Shown: positions 41,671 through 51,770 of the stretch, piece after piece | Numbering within the stretch: the first letter of the stretch is position 1 | Layout: every line of letters starts with the position of its first letter | Assembly (NCBI GenBank): GCA_026168455.1 | Contig: CM047427.1 | Location: forward strand, 45,672,558 to 45,736,557 | Origin: Theocolax elegans | Taxonomy: Eukaryota; Arthropoda; Insecta; Hymenoptera; Cerocephalidae | Reading direction: 5' to 3' | Length of the DNA: 64,000 bases | The notes under the pieces: model-generated | The model's input: only the letters and a program-made list of their open reading frames with translations | Database searches by the model: none | Told to the model about the DNA's origin: nothing | Made by a program: the position numbers and the translations under genes

Positions 41671-44600
41671 TGACCTTCAAGGCGCTGCAAATCTCACAAA
41701 TTAACTTGCATCACTGCAAAGACTCTTCTGCACTATTGCGTAAGGGTTTGGCAGAGATGCACACAGGCCTGTCACTGGTCCAAGAACTATGGACGGTGAG
41801 AGGAACAATCAAGGGTTTAAGGGGAAAGGGGCTTGTTTGTTACAGGGACATGCAAGCTGAGACGCCCAGAACGTGTATCATCACTAAGGGAGTAAATGTA
41901 ACCCCGCTGATGGATTTCTGTACAAGAGACCTGACAGCGGTGAGGACGGAATCGGAAGGCATTGGAAACATAGTCATTGCCTCAGCGTACTTTCCATATG
42001 ATGGAGAGGTAAATCCACCCACGGAAGTTAAAAGGTTAATTACCTTCTGTGAGAGTAAAAACTTACCGCTCCTAATAGGCTGTGACGCTAACTCACATCA
42101 CATACTGTGGGGGAGCACAGACATCAATAGGAGAGGAGAGGAACTGGTAGAATATCTAGCCACAACCAAACTAGATATTCTAAACACTGGTACAACGCCA
42201 ACATTCTGTAATAAACTTAGAGCAGAAGTATTGGACATCACGTTATGTACTGGAGAAATTACAAATAGGATCAAGAGGTGGAGGGTATCTGATGAACCGA
42301 CACTATCTGATCATGCCAAAATTGTTTTCGAGTTAGTGGGACCTGGTACAAATCCTAGAACATGGACCAGGAAACCGAATAAGACAAATTGGATAACCTA
42401 CAAGGAAGAAATAAGCAGCTCACTAGCAAATTTTCCAGAACATATAAGAAACTGGAAGGAGTTTGAAGAAGCTGCTGATAAACTAAATAAAGGAATTATA
42501 TCAGCTTTTGAGAACAACTGTAGACCCACATTGGTGGGTAAGCGAGATAAAACCTACTGGTGGAACGAGAACCTAGAGTGTCTCAAGAAACAAGTAAGGA
42601 GAACCTATAAGCTGGCCCAAAAAAAAGGTACAGCAGACGAGTGGAATCATTACGCAAGTAAAAGAGACAGCTATCGAGCAGCAATTAGGAAGGCACAAGC
42701 AGAATCATGGGCCAACTTTTGCAGCGACATAGAAAAAGGCTCACAGGCAGCCCGGTTGGACAAGATCTTGTCAAAAAATCCGGAAGCTATATTGGGAGCA
42801 CTTAAACTGCCAAATGGGAAATACACCATGACGGACGAAGAAACGTTGTACCGCCTGATCGAATCCTTCTACCCGGATTTCTCGAAAGAAGGGGAAGGGG
42901 CGATGGAAGTTCATGAGTCAAACGACTACGGAACGGGAAACCAGCATGCGGTGATCCAAACCGGATCATGCAGTGTGCTGGGGACTGAAATTGCCTCAGA
43001 GGACAAAGTCAGGTGGGCCATCGGATCTTTTGGGCCATATAAGTCACCAGGACTGGATGGTTTTTACCCCGCACTATTACAAAGGGCGGGGGAGTGCATT
43101 ATCCGTCCAATGACCAGACTTATTAGGGCAAGTCTGGAATTATGCCATATTCCAGAAAGTTGGAAGGGAACGAGAGTGACGTTCATTCCGAAAGCAGGTA
43201 AGGGAAGCTATACTTCTCCTAAAGACTTCCGACCTATAAGTCTTACATCGTTTATGCTGAAGACAATGGAAAGGCTCATAGATAGACATATTAAAGATAA
43301 ACCTTTAAAAGAACGACCACTTCATAGGGATCAGTATGCGTACAGAGCAGGACACTCTACTGAGACTGCTTTGTGCAAAATAGTGAACCTGATTGAAGAA
43401 CAAATTGAAAACGGAGGCTTCGCTCTAGTGGTCTTTTTAGACATAGAAGGAGCTTTCAACCATACCTCCAAAAGAGTAATCAAGGAGGCAATGAGGAGAC
43501 ATGGAATAGCTCAGCCAGTTACTGACTGGGTCGAACTCATGTTATCAAACAGAAAGCTGGTAATGACCAAGGGTGACACCAAGGTAACTGGCTGGGTGAA
43601 CACGGGATGCCCACAGGGGGGGGTTATTTCCCCATCCCTCTGGAATCTTGTAATGAACACACTATTATGCCTACTAACCAACACGGGATGTGAGGTTGTA
43701 GGATATGCAGATGATCTAGCAATAATAGTTAGAGGACCATTTTTAGAAACACTATTTGACATCATGCAAAATGCCTTGAATAAGGTATATAAGTGGTGCC
43801 AAGGAGGTGGACTATCGGTTATCCCGGAAAAAATGGAAGTTATGGTGTTTACACGTAATTATAAGTGGAAAACAAGCATAAAACACCTAGAATATGGAGG
43901 AAAACGGCTAGAAATAAAAGAAAAAGCTAAATATCTAGGTTTCATTCTTGACAGTAAGTTAAACTGGAAAGAGCACCTTGAGAATCAGTGTAATAAAGTT
44001 ATAAGAGTACTATGGCAAACACGTAGAGCTCTGCACTTGAACTGGGGTCTTAAACCAGAAACCATGATGTGGATTTACACAGCAATTCTGAAACCAAAAC
44101 TCACGTATTCGGCAGTGATTTGGTGGAAGCGAGCAGGTTTGAAAACTGCGAACCAAATGCTGGAAAGGGTACGAGGATTGGTCCTGCGCTGCATCACCAA
44201 TTCTCTAAGAACCACGCCAGTACAAGCTATGGGGGTCATAACGAATATTGAGCCCTTTCAGCTCACTCTTAAGTCAGAAGCCATAAAAGGATACTTAAGA
44301 GTTAGAAATCTCTTAGATCGACGGGCGGACAGGGGACTCCTAAGTACGCTCCCGCGAAATCTAAGAGAGAACTTATACGAGGGAACTGATAGATGCAGCA
44401 CTGAGTTCCTATTCGATAAGAGATACAGAGTCAGTCTGCCTAGCAAAGATGACTGGAGTCAAGGACGTGTTAGGGTGCCGGAGGGCAAAGAACTCTGGTA
44501 TACTGATGGGTCCAAGAATATCCGGGGAGTCGGAGCAGGGGTATACTGCAGAAGAAATGGGAAGGGTAGGATATATTCCTTAAAGGAATACAATACCATT

Positions 44601-45329
44601 TCCCAAGCGGAAACATTTGCAATCCTGCAATGTGCTAAAGCGGCACAGGAGAATTGCAAAGACGAAGAGATATACATTTACTCGGACAGCAGAACTGTGT
44701 TACAGAGTCTGAATGGTCACACCACTAAGTCCAGACTAATTTGGGAATGTCATAAGACACTAAATAGACTGGCAGAGTTGAATAAGCGGCTAACGCTAAC
44801 ATGGATACCAGGTCATGTAGGTATACGTGGTAACGAGATAGCCGATGACCTAGCAAAGATAGGTACAAATGGAAAACATGCGGAACCAAGCATGATGGTG
44901 AAGATGCCACATAGCCACCTTATAGAATTACTAAAGGAATGGCTGGTGAAGGAACACCAAAGTGCTTGGGTAAAAACTGCAGGATGCAGACAAGCTAAAG
45001 CCGCACTCGGAAACGCAATAAGCGGACACTGGGAAGAAGGGCTTAGGAAACTTAGCAGAAAGACAGCTCGCAAGCTAATGGACATACTTACTGGACATGG
45101 AGATTTGCGATACCATAGGTATAAAATGGGACTGGAAACAGATCCATTATGCCGAATGTGCAAGGAGGCAAACGAAACACCTCTACACATCTTATGTGAA
45201 TGCCCCAGAATCATGACAAGAAGATGGCGCCTCACAGGTGAATTTCTAATTGATTCAGGAGATATACCCAGTTGGGATGTCCAGAGAATACTTGCTGTTT
45301 GGCAGGGTCTCTGGGCGGTGCCCGATTGA
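41670..45329 (+). CDS. ORF2 of the LOA-like element: APE endonuclease, RT, RNase H
   Basis: An uninterrupted 1219-codon frame. An AP-like endonuclease occupies residues 1-225 (QINLHHCKDS, ELW, YFPYDGE, GCDANSHHILWG, LSDHAKIV; all expected catalytic positions present). RT blocks lie at about 455-700 (SPGLDGFYP, FRPISLTS, FLDIEGAF, GCPQGGVISPSLWN, GYADDLAI). RNase H lies at about 945-1070 (YTDGS, QAETFAI, YSDSRT, GNEIADDLA) and a C-terminal cysteine knuckle (CRMCKEANETPLHILC) at about 1160. The start is set by TAATG, suggesting termination-reinitiation from ORF1. All active-site residues are present, so this ORF2 could be functional. Confidence 0.93.
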   Translation: MTFKALQISQINLHHCKDSSALLRKGLAEMHTGLSLVQELWTVRGTIKGLRGKGLVCYRDMQAETPRTCIITKGVNVTPLMDFCTRDLTAVRTESEGIGNIVIASAYFPYDGEVNPPTEVKRLITFCESKNLPLLIGCDANSHHILWGSTDINRRGEELVEYLATTKLDILNTGTTPTFCNKLRAEVLDITLCTGEITNRIKRWRVSDEPTLSDHAKIVFELVGPGTNPRTWTRKPNKTNWITYKEEISSSLANFPEHIRNWKEFEEAADKLNKGIISAFENNCRPTLVGKRDKTYWWNENLECLKKQVRRTYKLAQKKGTADEWNHYASKRDSYRAAIRKAQAESWANFCSDIEKGSQAARLDKILSKNPEAILGALKLPNGKYTMTDEETLYRLIESFYPDFSKEGEGAMEVHESNDYGTGNQHAVIQTGSCSVLGTEIASEDKVRWAIGSFGPYKSPGLDGFYPALLQRAGECIIRPMTRLIRASLELCHIPESWKGTRVTFIPKAGKGSYTSPKDFRPISLTSFMLKTMERLIDRHIKDKPLKERPLHRDQYAYRAGHSTETALCKIVNLIEEQIENGGFALVVFLDIEGAFNHTSKRVIKEAMRRHGIAQPVTDWVELMLSNRKLVMTKGDTKVTGWVNTGCPQGGVISPSLWNLVMNTLLCLLTNTGCEVVGYADDLAIIVRGPFLETLFDIMQNALNKVYKWCQGGGLSVIPEKMEVMVFTRNYKWKTSIKHLEYGGKRLEIKEKAKYLGFILDSKLNWKEHLENQCNKVIRVLWQTRRALHLNWGLKPETMMWIYTAILKPKLTYSAVIWWKRAGLKTANQMLERVRGLVLRCITNSLRTTPVQAMGVITNIEPFQLTLKSEAIKGYLRVRNLLDRRADRGLLSTLPRNLRENLYEGTDRCSTEFLFDKRYRVSLPSKDDWSQGRVRVPEGKELWYTDGSKNIRGVGAGVYCRRNGKGRIYSLKEYNTISQAETFAILQCAKAAQENCKDEEIYIYSDSRTVLQSLNGHTTKSRLIWECHKTLNRLAELNKRLTLTWIPGHVGIRGNEIADDLAKIGTNGKHAEPSMMVKMPHSHLIELLKEWLVKEHQSAWVKTAGCRQAKAALGNAISGHWEEGLRKLSRKTARKLMDILTGHGDLRYHRYKMGLETDPLCRMCKEANETPLHILCECPRIMTRRWRLTGEFLIDSGDIPSWDVQRILAVWQGLWAVPD

Positions 45330-45495
45330 AAAAACCAAGGACCCATAAGAAGGCTTACCCAAGTGTGGCAATATTGCTATACACTTCGGGGGGCTAAAGA
45401 TGGGAAATGGAAAACAGGGCGCAAAGGGAATACCCAAGTGCCTGGCATAACCTAGTCAAATAGGAGGGTGCCAACTGAGTAACTTAATAATAATA
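45330..45495 (+). terminator. 3' UTR and (TAA)n tail of the LOA-like element
   Basis: About 160 bp after the ORF2 stop, ending gtaacttaataataataa in place of poly(A), directly before the target duplication. Confidence 0.8.
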
Positions 45496-45509
45496 AACCA
45501 ATTAAGCCA

Positions 45510-46922
45510 GTAAAACGTCTTAGTTGCTTTAAATTGGTTGGGGCTGGATACTCTAGTATCGGTCGTATCTTATCTATGTTTGTTTTGAGGCCATCCTCAT
45601 TAACAATGTATCCTAGATAAGTTACTTCCGCGCAACAGAATTCGGAATTTTCTCTATTAATTTTCAAGTTGACATTTTTGAGGGCGGTTAGCACTATTCT
45701 TAAACATTTTAGGTGTTCCTCGAAGGTTTTGGCTGTAATAATTATATCGTCCAGATATGCGAATACGTTTGGCTCCCATTCTGGCTTTATAAGCTTGTCC
45801 ATCATTTTCTGGAAAATTGCAGGTGCATTCGATAGGTCGTAGGGGACTCGGGTAAACTGAAACAATCCTTTACCGGGAAGTGGCTGTAATTTCGCGGCTT
45901 TCTGGTGCTAGAGGGACTTGGTGGTAAGCTTGCGATAAATCAAGCTTACTAATGTAACGACTTTCTCTCAGCTGATCGAGAATGTCGTCCATATTTCGCA
46001 TAGGGTACGCTATTTTCTTGGTAACAGCGTTAACCTGCCGGAAATCTATGCAAAAGCGGTATTTTCCGTTTGCTTTCGGAACTATAATTGGGCAGCTGCA
46101 CCACGGGATTTCTGAAGGTTCTATGATACCTTCCTTTAGCATTCTGTCGATTTCCTCATATCCAGCCTGCAGCATCCTCGGCGAATAACGACGGTTTCGT
46201 TGACGAATAGGTTCGGCACCTTGCACATCGATTTTATGGGAAGCTAGGTTAGTTACACCTGGCGTTTTTGGTGTTGGGGGAATCATTTCGTTTAATAGCT
46301 GCTGTAATCTCCTTTCTTGTTCCGCTGTAGCTCGTTTCAATCCTCCTATGCTTGCTAGTGCAGGTAAGCAACTAGGGTCTTTACCATAAGGATAAAAATG
46401 ATGCATTATACTTTTATCAGTCCACCACCTATCATTTTCGTAGCATATATTCATGTTCGCTTTACGTTTAAAGTCGATACCTAATATGCAGTCATAATGC
46501 AAGCCGTCTGCTACTTGGAACGGCATTATAATAGTTTCACCATCTATTTCCATGGTTATATCTATTATATCTTGTATTGGTACTGCTGTACCATCTGCTA
46601 CTTTAACGGCTGAATTGCTGGATTTTCTTAATTTATGCTGTAATACTCTACTCATTCCACGCCCAATGAATGAGTGTACTGACCCATCGTCAAGTAAAGC
46701 TGTAAGTTTTTGTCCATTTAACTCTATGTTAAAGAAATGGCGTGGATCGATGCCGGGTATTTGCTGTATTAGGGAATTATTTGCTGCTAAGTGGAAGGGT
46801 ATTGACCCTTTTGGGTGTTTGGGTGAGAAAATACGGATATCTATTTTCTTTGGCTGTAGTTTCCCTGGCTTATGTTTTTGTTGCAGCGGCAGCTTGTGTA
46901 ATTTGTGCCTTGAGCACCGCAA
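45510..46922 (-). pseudogene. Gypsy protease and reverse transcriptase, proximal to the insertion
   Basis: Two frames. In 46922-45870 the aspartic protease motif reads ALLDDGSVHSFIG (an active family member has DTG), followed by RT blocks IPWCSCPIIVPKANGKYRFC and YISKLDLSQAYHQVPL. A single frameshift near 45870 moves the frame to 45865-45510, with FQFTRVPYDLSNAP, the catalytic FAYLDDIII, and LGYIVNEDG. The frame continues after the insertion at 38661. The protein would process Gag-Pol and copy the genome. The frameshift, the insertion and the DDG protease make this copy defective. Confidence 0.88.
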
Positions 46923-47896
46923 TTACGACATGTTGCAGGTTCTGGACATTCTGCTATCCAATGTCCAAGTTTATAACACCTATAGCAAGGCTCTTTGAAT
47001 TTTCTCCGGTGAATTGGCTTTTGCTCTACGTAGTTTGGCGTGCTAAATTTATTTGGCTTGAACTCCTGCATCTTTGGTAATTCAGCCCTTTGTTTAGTTT
47101 CCTGTGCTCGCTGCCAATATCTGCTATTTTTGTTATTCTTTACAGCTTCGCTATACTGCTGCTTATTTTCTTGCGTTTCATCCATCAAACGTCTTGCTTC
47201 CTCCTTTTTACCAAGTCGCTGCAGCTGTATAAAGTTATCGAAATGGTGTCTTTTAATTTTTGATCTATAGCTAGGGTGCAGGTTCCGATACGCTCTACCC
47301 AGCTGTTCGGATTGAGGTATTGTTGGCTTGACCTGGTCTAGCATGCCTCTTAGCTTGGTAAGGTATGTGGAAATATCCTCGTTCGGTCCTTGTGTGCGAT
47401 TTTCAATAGCTTGTCTGAGCTGGCTCCGTGTTTCCTCTGTCCCATATTGTAGTCTTAGCGCATCTACAAAATCTAAATATTCTTTCCAGCTGCTTTTCTC
47501 CCGCATGAACGATTCCCATGCTTCGTCATCTAAGACTGATGGCAAAGCTTTAAATATATCCTGAGTCAAGAGACCATAACTTTCTCTACATTTCTCAAGA
47601 TTTGATAAGAATGTCTCCGGATCATTCTTTTTCGTTCCTTTAAATAGGATGTGGTGGTGTGAGAATATCTGTGCTGTCCTTTTCTTCCTTATAAAGGTAG
47701 CATCATCTAAGCATGTTTCATACGAACGGCTATACCTGAATGCTGGGTTAAACGTACTTTGCTGTGGCTGTATGTGAGGGTTATTTGGGATTGAGTACGT
47801 TTCGTTGTTCTCCTGATGCACTGACGATCTGCTATCAATTTTGTTGATGGCTACTTTGCTGAGTGCTTCAATTAGTTTGCTGTATAATTGCTGCAT
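46841..47896 (-). CDS. Gypsy Gag with CCHC knuckles
   Basis: A 351-codon frame starting about 100 bp inside the 5' LTR. The middle resembles a retrotransposon Gag capsid (FKGTKKNDPETFLSNLEKC, later LTKLRGMLDQVKP). The C-terminus holds one complete knuckle, CYRCYKLGHWIAEC, and a partial second (CRNCGAQGTNYTSC). It overlaps the pol frame by 82 nt in a different phase, so pol is probably made by frameshifting. No internal stop. Gag packages element RNA in particles. Confidence 0.85.
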   Translation of the reverse strand: MQQLYSKLIEALSKVAINKIDSRSSVHQENNETYSIPNNPHIQPQQSTFNPAFRYSRSYETCLDDATFIRKKRTAQIFSHHHILFKGTKKNDPETFLSNLEKCRESYGLLTQDIFKALPSVLDDEAWESFMREKSSWKEYLDFVDALRLQYGTEETRSQLRQAIENRTQGPNEDISTYLTKLRGMLDQVKPTIPQSEQLGRAYRNLHPSYRSKIKRHHFDNFIQLQRLGKKEEARRLMDETQENKQQYSEAVKNNKNSRYWQRAQETKQRAELPKMQEFKPNKFSTPNYVEQKPIHRRKFKEPCYRCYKLGHWIAECPEPATCRNCGAQGTNYTSCRCNKNISQGNYSQRK

Positions 47897-47994
47897 TTGC
47901 TGTATTTGCTACTCCAATCGCCTGAATTATTCATCATATTTGTTTTCGAACTCTTTGTCATTATTTTACGTCTTCTCTTTTGGGACGTCGGATA

Positions 47995-48360
47995 CCTGGA
48001 TACTACCTCATCGCCTTGACTGCTGTACGGTGAGGCTTCGGAGAGTCCTGGAGGCTTCCTGGTGATCGCCTCCCTTTGAGTATCCTGCTTGCAGTGTCAG
48101 ACTTGGAGGAGTCCACCTGAGGTTCTGACCTCGCCCTGGCCTTCAACGTCAAGGCCAAGTGTTTTATGTGTGCTGTGCTTGGGATGGGGTTATTAGACTG
48201 TGAGGGTAGGTAGGATTTAGTTGATGTGCGGGCAGGTAGCTAGGGAAAAGCATATGGGTAGGTAGGTGTAGCTAGGGACACGTCTAGCTTGTACGGGTAG
48301 GTAGGTGTTCGCCAGGCGTTCTATCGCTCGCTCTTAACATGTGCAAAGCACATTGTCACA
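47995..48360 (-). repeat. 5' LTR of the split Gypsy element
   Basis: Partner of 34365-34730. The outer edge (minus strand) is TGTGACAATGTGCTTTGC. Confidence 0.88.
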
Positions 48361-48775
48361 AATTATTAAAATATAAATTTAGGCTTTATAAGAATTCATA
48401 TAGTTTAAAATTTACAGTTAACATGTAATATGTCTCTATTTTTTTTATTAATTTTATTCTGATTTCATTACACTAAATTTTGGTAAAAACTTTTATTTAT
48501 AAATTGTAATCGTATTTAAAAAAAAAATTAAATTTTTGGTATAAAACCCAATGCATTATAACAGTACCTCCAAGGTGTTGTGTGAATCGGTTTAATTTCT
48601 AAGGTGTCCATGGTAGTAAAAAAATAATACAATTTAAAACATTATTTTAAATAAATTTATTACGAAAAACCTTTTTCGAAATTAAAAATAGGGGGTTGGC
48701 GCGCGAAGCGCGCAGGGGGGCGAAGCCCCCCTAGTATATATATGTATATATGTATACTAGGACATACACAGACTT
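48361..48775. other. AT-rich flank with two perfect GC hairpins
   Basis: Mostly AT-rich. At 48699-48713 lies GCGCGC-GAA-GCGCGC and at 48715-48731 GGGGGGC-GAA-GCCCCCC, two consecutive hairpins with the same GAA loop, followed by a short TA microsatellite. No gene. Confidence 0.6.
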
Positions 48776-48840
48776 CACGGGCGTCATCTACAACCTGTGA
48801 GAGTCTCCGCAGGGAAGTGGAAAAGTAGGACCTTAAAATC

Positions 48841-49185
48841 CTGGACAACCCCGAAATATGGTTTGATTGACTTAAAAGACTTAATGCTCTGCGCGGCTTA
48901 GTCAAGAAATACATTGACGAGGATCAAAGACGTCAAGAAAAGACCTACAACAGAAACAGACGTATGGTCTCTTTTTACGGAGGTGCTGTGTCATGAGGAA
49001 GTGCCGAACCTTTTCCCAAGGTGCGAAGGGCATATGCTAAACTAGCACTAAAGTATGACGGACCCTTTGAATTTAAAGAAGTACTATTTCCAGTAGTTCT
49101 GAGACTAGAAGAGTTTGGTCGGAAACGGTCCGAGGTACATATATCCCATGTGAAAAGATATGTACCACCTCGGGTTGTCAAGTAA
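48841..49185 (+). pseudogene. Gypsy integrase C-terminal fragment
   Basis: The frame reads NRNRRMVSFYGG, KVRRAYAKLALKYDGPFEFK and VHISHVKRYVPP before a TAA at 49183-49185. This is the usual end of a Gypsy integrase (KYDGPYE and HVSHLKRY in active relatives). TGA codons interrupt it near 48868 and 48994. Confidence 0.8.
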
Positions 49186-49328
49186 AGCAGTAAGGGTTTA
49201 CGTATCGGTTCGCATGAGAACAGTTACTGAAGGCTGGGCCTGGTGTGTGAGTGAATGGACAATTCTACCTTATTTGTAATTTACTTTAAATTATGACTAA
49301 TAAGCTTCTTTTTTATTTCAGCTCCCGA

Positions 49329-50277
49329 ATGGACCCAAACGACGAATTGATCGCACTGTCGGAGCAGATGCTCCAATAGAGAGCAATCGAGCGCGACGAG
49401 GAAGGCCGCCGCCGGTTTGAAAAGGAGGAGGCCAGAAGCCGTCGTGCGATATCGCCGGATGCCAGAGACCTGGAAGCAGGAGACGGCGTCATTCCATCCA
49501 ACTCGATTTTGGGGTCGAGTCCATGCCCAAACGGGTCATCTATATCTGGCCTAGTCATCACTAGGGGAGTTGTCCTCCGACGGCTGGTACCAATACTATT
49601 CGATCGGTCGGTAGATCCCCCTAAGAATGCCTGCTTCAATTGCTGGGTGATCGATCATAGTCGCCGGGAGTGTGCGATTCCGCAAAAGACATTTTGTCTT
49701 AATCTCGGACGCCTAGGGGTGACTGTGAGCGGGTGCCCCAGATGTTCAGAGTCCCACGAAAAGTGGGTACTAGAACGGGGTTACTCTCCCTTTGCACGAT
49801 GTAACCCCGTTGCACTGGCCGCTAAGGTCCCTGTCTCTCCACAGGCACCAAAGCGACCAACGCCACGGGCAGGTCCGAAGGAGTCGAAAAGGCGACGAGT
49901 GGAGACGCCCATCCGCAATGAGGGTAGTAGGAAGTACATGTGTGAAAATCCTTCCGAAAAAAAAATCCTTCTACGCGGATGTGGTGGTATGACGCCGGCT
50001 AGAAGAGGCAACTGGCCGCCAAGCCGCTGCATTTAGCCTGGATTACACGGAGCCCTTCGAGCAAGCGCAGACAGCCCTGAGTGTGGTCGTCCAGGCCAAG
50101 GCGGACCAAAAGTCGAGGAAGTATAGGGAAAGCCTGAACGCTCTCTCGACCAGCAACCAAGCACCGGAACCAGATAGGCAGGGACACGAAGAGAGCGGGG
50201 CTGAGTCAGTGCCTGTCCAACGAGTCAGTGGAAAGGATAGGACCAAGGCCTGTGTCCCGAAATCTCGTGGAAAGTAG
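49329..50277 (+). pseudogene. Zinc-knuckle (Gag-like) ORF downstream of integrase
   Basis: The ATG at 49329 follows a strong splice acceptor (ttttatttcag, ending 49321). The frame carries a TAG at 49377, then continues through an acidic/basic coiled segment (ERDEEGRRRFEKEEARSR) to two cysteine clusters: CFNCWVIDHSRREC and CPRCSESH. A basic segment follows (KESKRRRVE). The frame shifts near 50030 and ends at 50277 after a charged C-terminus. Its placement after pol is unusual for a Gag; perhaps this Gypsy lineage expresses it from a spliced RNA, or two element fragments are joined. Function is inferred from the knuckles only. Confidence 0.6.
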
Positions 50278-50685
50278 TCGTAGAAGGCTCGGCCTAGCGA
50301 CTCACAATGGCGCACCCCGGTGGAAGTTGACGCTACGAGGATGGCTGGGCCATCTCGTCAGTCGACGTCAAAGTCAGGAAATGAATAGAAACCCCGTACG
50401 TCTTCGAAAGTACCGGCTTCTTCATCTGGGACGACAGCACATGGCCCACAATCCATCAACAAGGCGGACATTCTTAGGGAATGTCACATGTTGCTGGAGA
50501 CCGCTGCCAACCACCCAACTGATGTAGCATGAGTCGTACGGCAGGAGGTGGTCTTTATCTTCAAGGACCGCATCCCTTCCAATCACTGATCAAAGAGAGA
50601 AGAGAACACCGCGCGGTCGCAAATTGATTGTGCCTTTCTGGATTCGACCTTCCCGACGGAAGTAGAGTTCAGGGGGGGGGGGGAT
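50278..50685. other. Noncoding interior before the 3' LTR
   Basis: No convincing frame. It ends in a run of 13 G (about 50671-50683) that would serve as polypurine tract. Confidence 0.45.
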
Positions 50686-51634
50686 TTTGTGACGAAAATC
50701 GTCTTTGGTACGTCAAGGTCAAACGACACTTGTTTTCATTTACTAGTATACAAATACGCGCGCAATTATACGTGGGGATGAGAGCGCGAGAGAGTGTGTG
50801 TGTATTCCCCACTCTTATATCTTTTTTGGGAAAATTAAGCAAACGCATAATCATTGTATAACTGTCCGCCGATCACTGCGGATCAGGATATTTCAACCCC
50901 AAGGTACTGCTCGGTGAGCCAAGAGTACCGATCTACACTTAAAAAGTAAGTTATAAGACCCTGTGCACCGTTGATCCGAAGCAGGGTCGAGTAACCGAAA
51001 CGTGTGTTTGTGTTCCGGGCTTACCTCGTATGTGTACGAGTGGGAGTGTAGAATATAAGGACGGGATCGGGCGCGAGTGCAAGCGCGGTTTGCGGACGTG
51101 CTCACCGCGGCATTGGGCTGCCTTCACCACAGCCGATATCCGGCCTCCGCTTCCCGGGAGGTCAGGTCGTCGAGGACCACAGCATCGGCTGGGCCATCCA
51201 CGGGGGCGCTACCCGGTAAGTTTCTTATATACTACCGTGACCCCCCTTTCCCGAGTGTATGTGTGTGTGCGAACTCGGGAGTCTGTTTAGATACGACGGG
51301 ACTCGAACAGCGGGTTTTGGGGCTAGTCTCCCGCAGGCGGGGATCTCGATCCGGCAGGCTTCCCGGGACTTCCGACCGCGCGTTTTAAGATTGTCGTGGC
51401 ACGTGGCCAGGATGGCCAATTTTGTTAAAGAAATTAAAAATAAAAGCCTCTTTTATTTTTTACTTTTTCTTATTGTGTAATTATTGTTCTCCCCACTCCC
51501 GCCGACGTGTTTATCTTTTAATTTAATCGTGCCGAGGCAAGGAGGATTGCCGAACTTGTTCCTGGCGACATTTGCCGGCAACCTTCGCGAAATAAAATAA
51601 ATTGTGCACGCGGTGTTGAGCAACGCGGCCCAAC
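50686..51634 (+). repeat. Probable 3' LTR of the truncated Gypsy element
   Basis: It starts TGTGACGAAAATCG after the G-run and ends with cggcccaaca. AATAAA lies at about 51590. Two splice-donor matches (GTAAGT at 50946 and 51211) fit a leader spliced to the downstream ORF. With no second LTR in the window, both ends are inferred. Confidence 0.5.
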
Positions 51635-51770
51635 AGTTACCTTTAATTATTGAAATTAATTATTTTTACCGGATTTGCGAATACCAAGTCTCAATATATA
51701 TATATATATATATATACACGAACAATTACATACACCAGGTAGGGGGAGGCACCCCGAAATTAAACCAGTA
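51635..51770. other. Flank with a TA microsatellite
   Basis: Short AT-rich spacer with (TA)n at about 51695-51716. No gene. Confidence 0.5.

Larger units (their letters stand above)
38676..45495 (+). mobile_element. LOA-like non-LTR retrotransposon, nested in Gypsy pol
   Basis: The 14-bp AACCAATTAAGCCA occurs on both sides (38662-38675 and 45496-45509), an exact target-site duplication. The element has an 0.8-kb 5' UTR, ORF1, ORF2 with endonuclease, RT and RNase H, and a short (TAA)n tail (about 45486-45495). The RNase H placed after RT and the FLDIEGAF motif favour the LOA/I side of the non-LTR tree. It is full length apart from a MITE inside ORF1. Confidence 0.92.
34365..48360 (-). mobile_element. 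Gypsy LTR retrotransposon, split by a nested LOA-like element
   Basis: About 366-bp LTRs (34365-34730 and 47995-48360) bracket gag, protease, RT, RNase H and integrase in Gypsy order on the minus strand. The purine-rich GTGTGGGGGAGT (34742-34731) directly precedes the 3' LTR start TGTGACAATG, so it is the polypurine tract. The pol gene is cut at RNase H by an insertion with a 14-bp target duplication. Without the insertion the element is about 7.2 kb. The LTRs differ at many positions, so it is older than the copia element. I could not assign a primer-binding site. Confidence 0.9.
48776..51634 (+). mobile_element. 5'-truncated Gypsy element with 3' LTR
   Basis: Integrase C-terminus, then a zinc-knuckle ORF behind a splice acceptor, a G-run polypurine tract (about 50668-50685), and a probable 3' LTR (50686-51634, TGTGACGAAA to GGCCCAACA). 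The 5' LTR, gag and most of pol are absent. The boundaries are approximate. Confidence 0.65.

Noticed and set aside
44813..45346. 177-codon minus-strand ORF
   Set aside because: Antisense to the RNase H end of the LOA-like ORF2.
46552..47080. Cysteine-rich plus-strand ORFs
   Set aside because: Antisense to Gypsy Gag and protease.
33282..48360. One 15-kb LTR element starting at 33282
   Set aside because: The right LTR matches only 34365-34730, so 33282-34047 is a separate LTR-like fragment.
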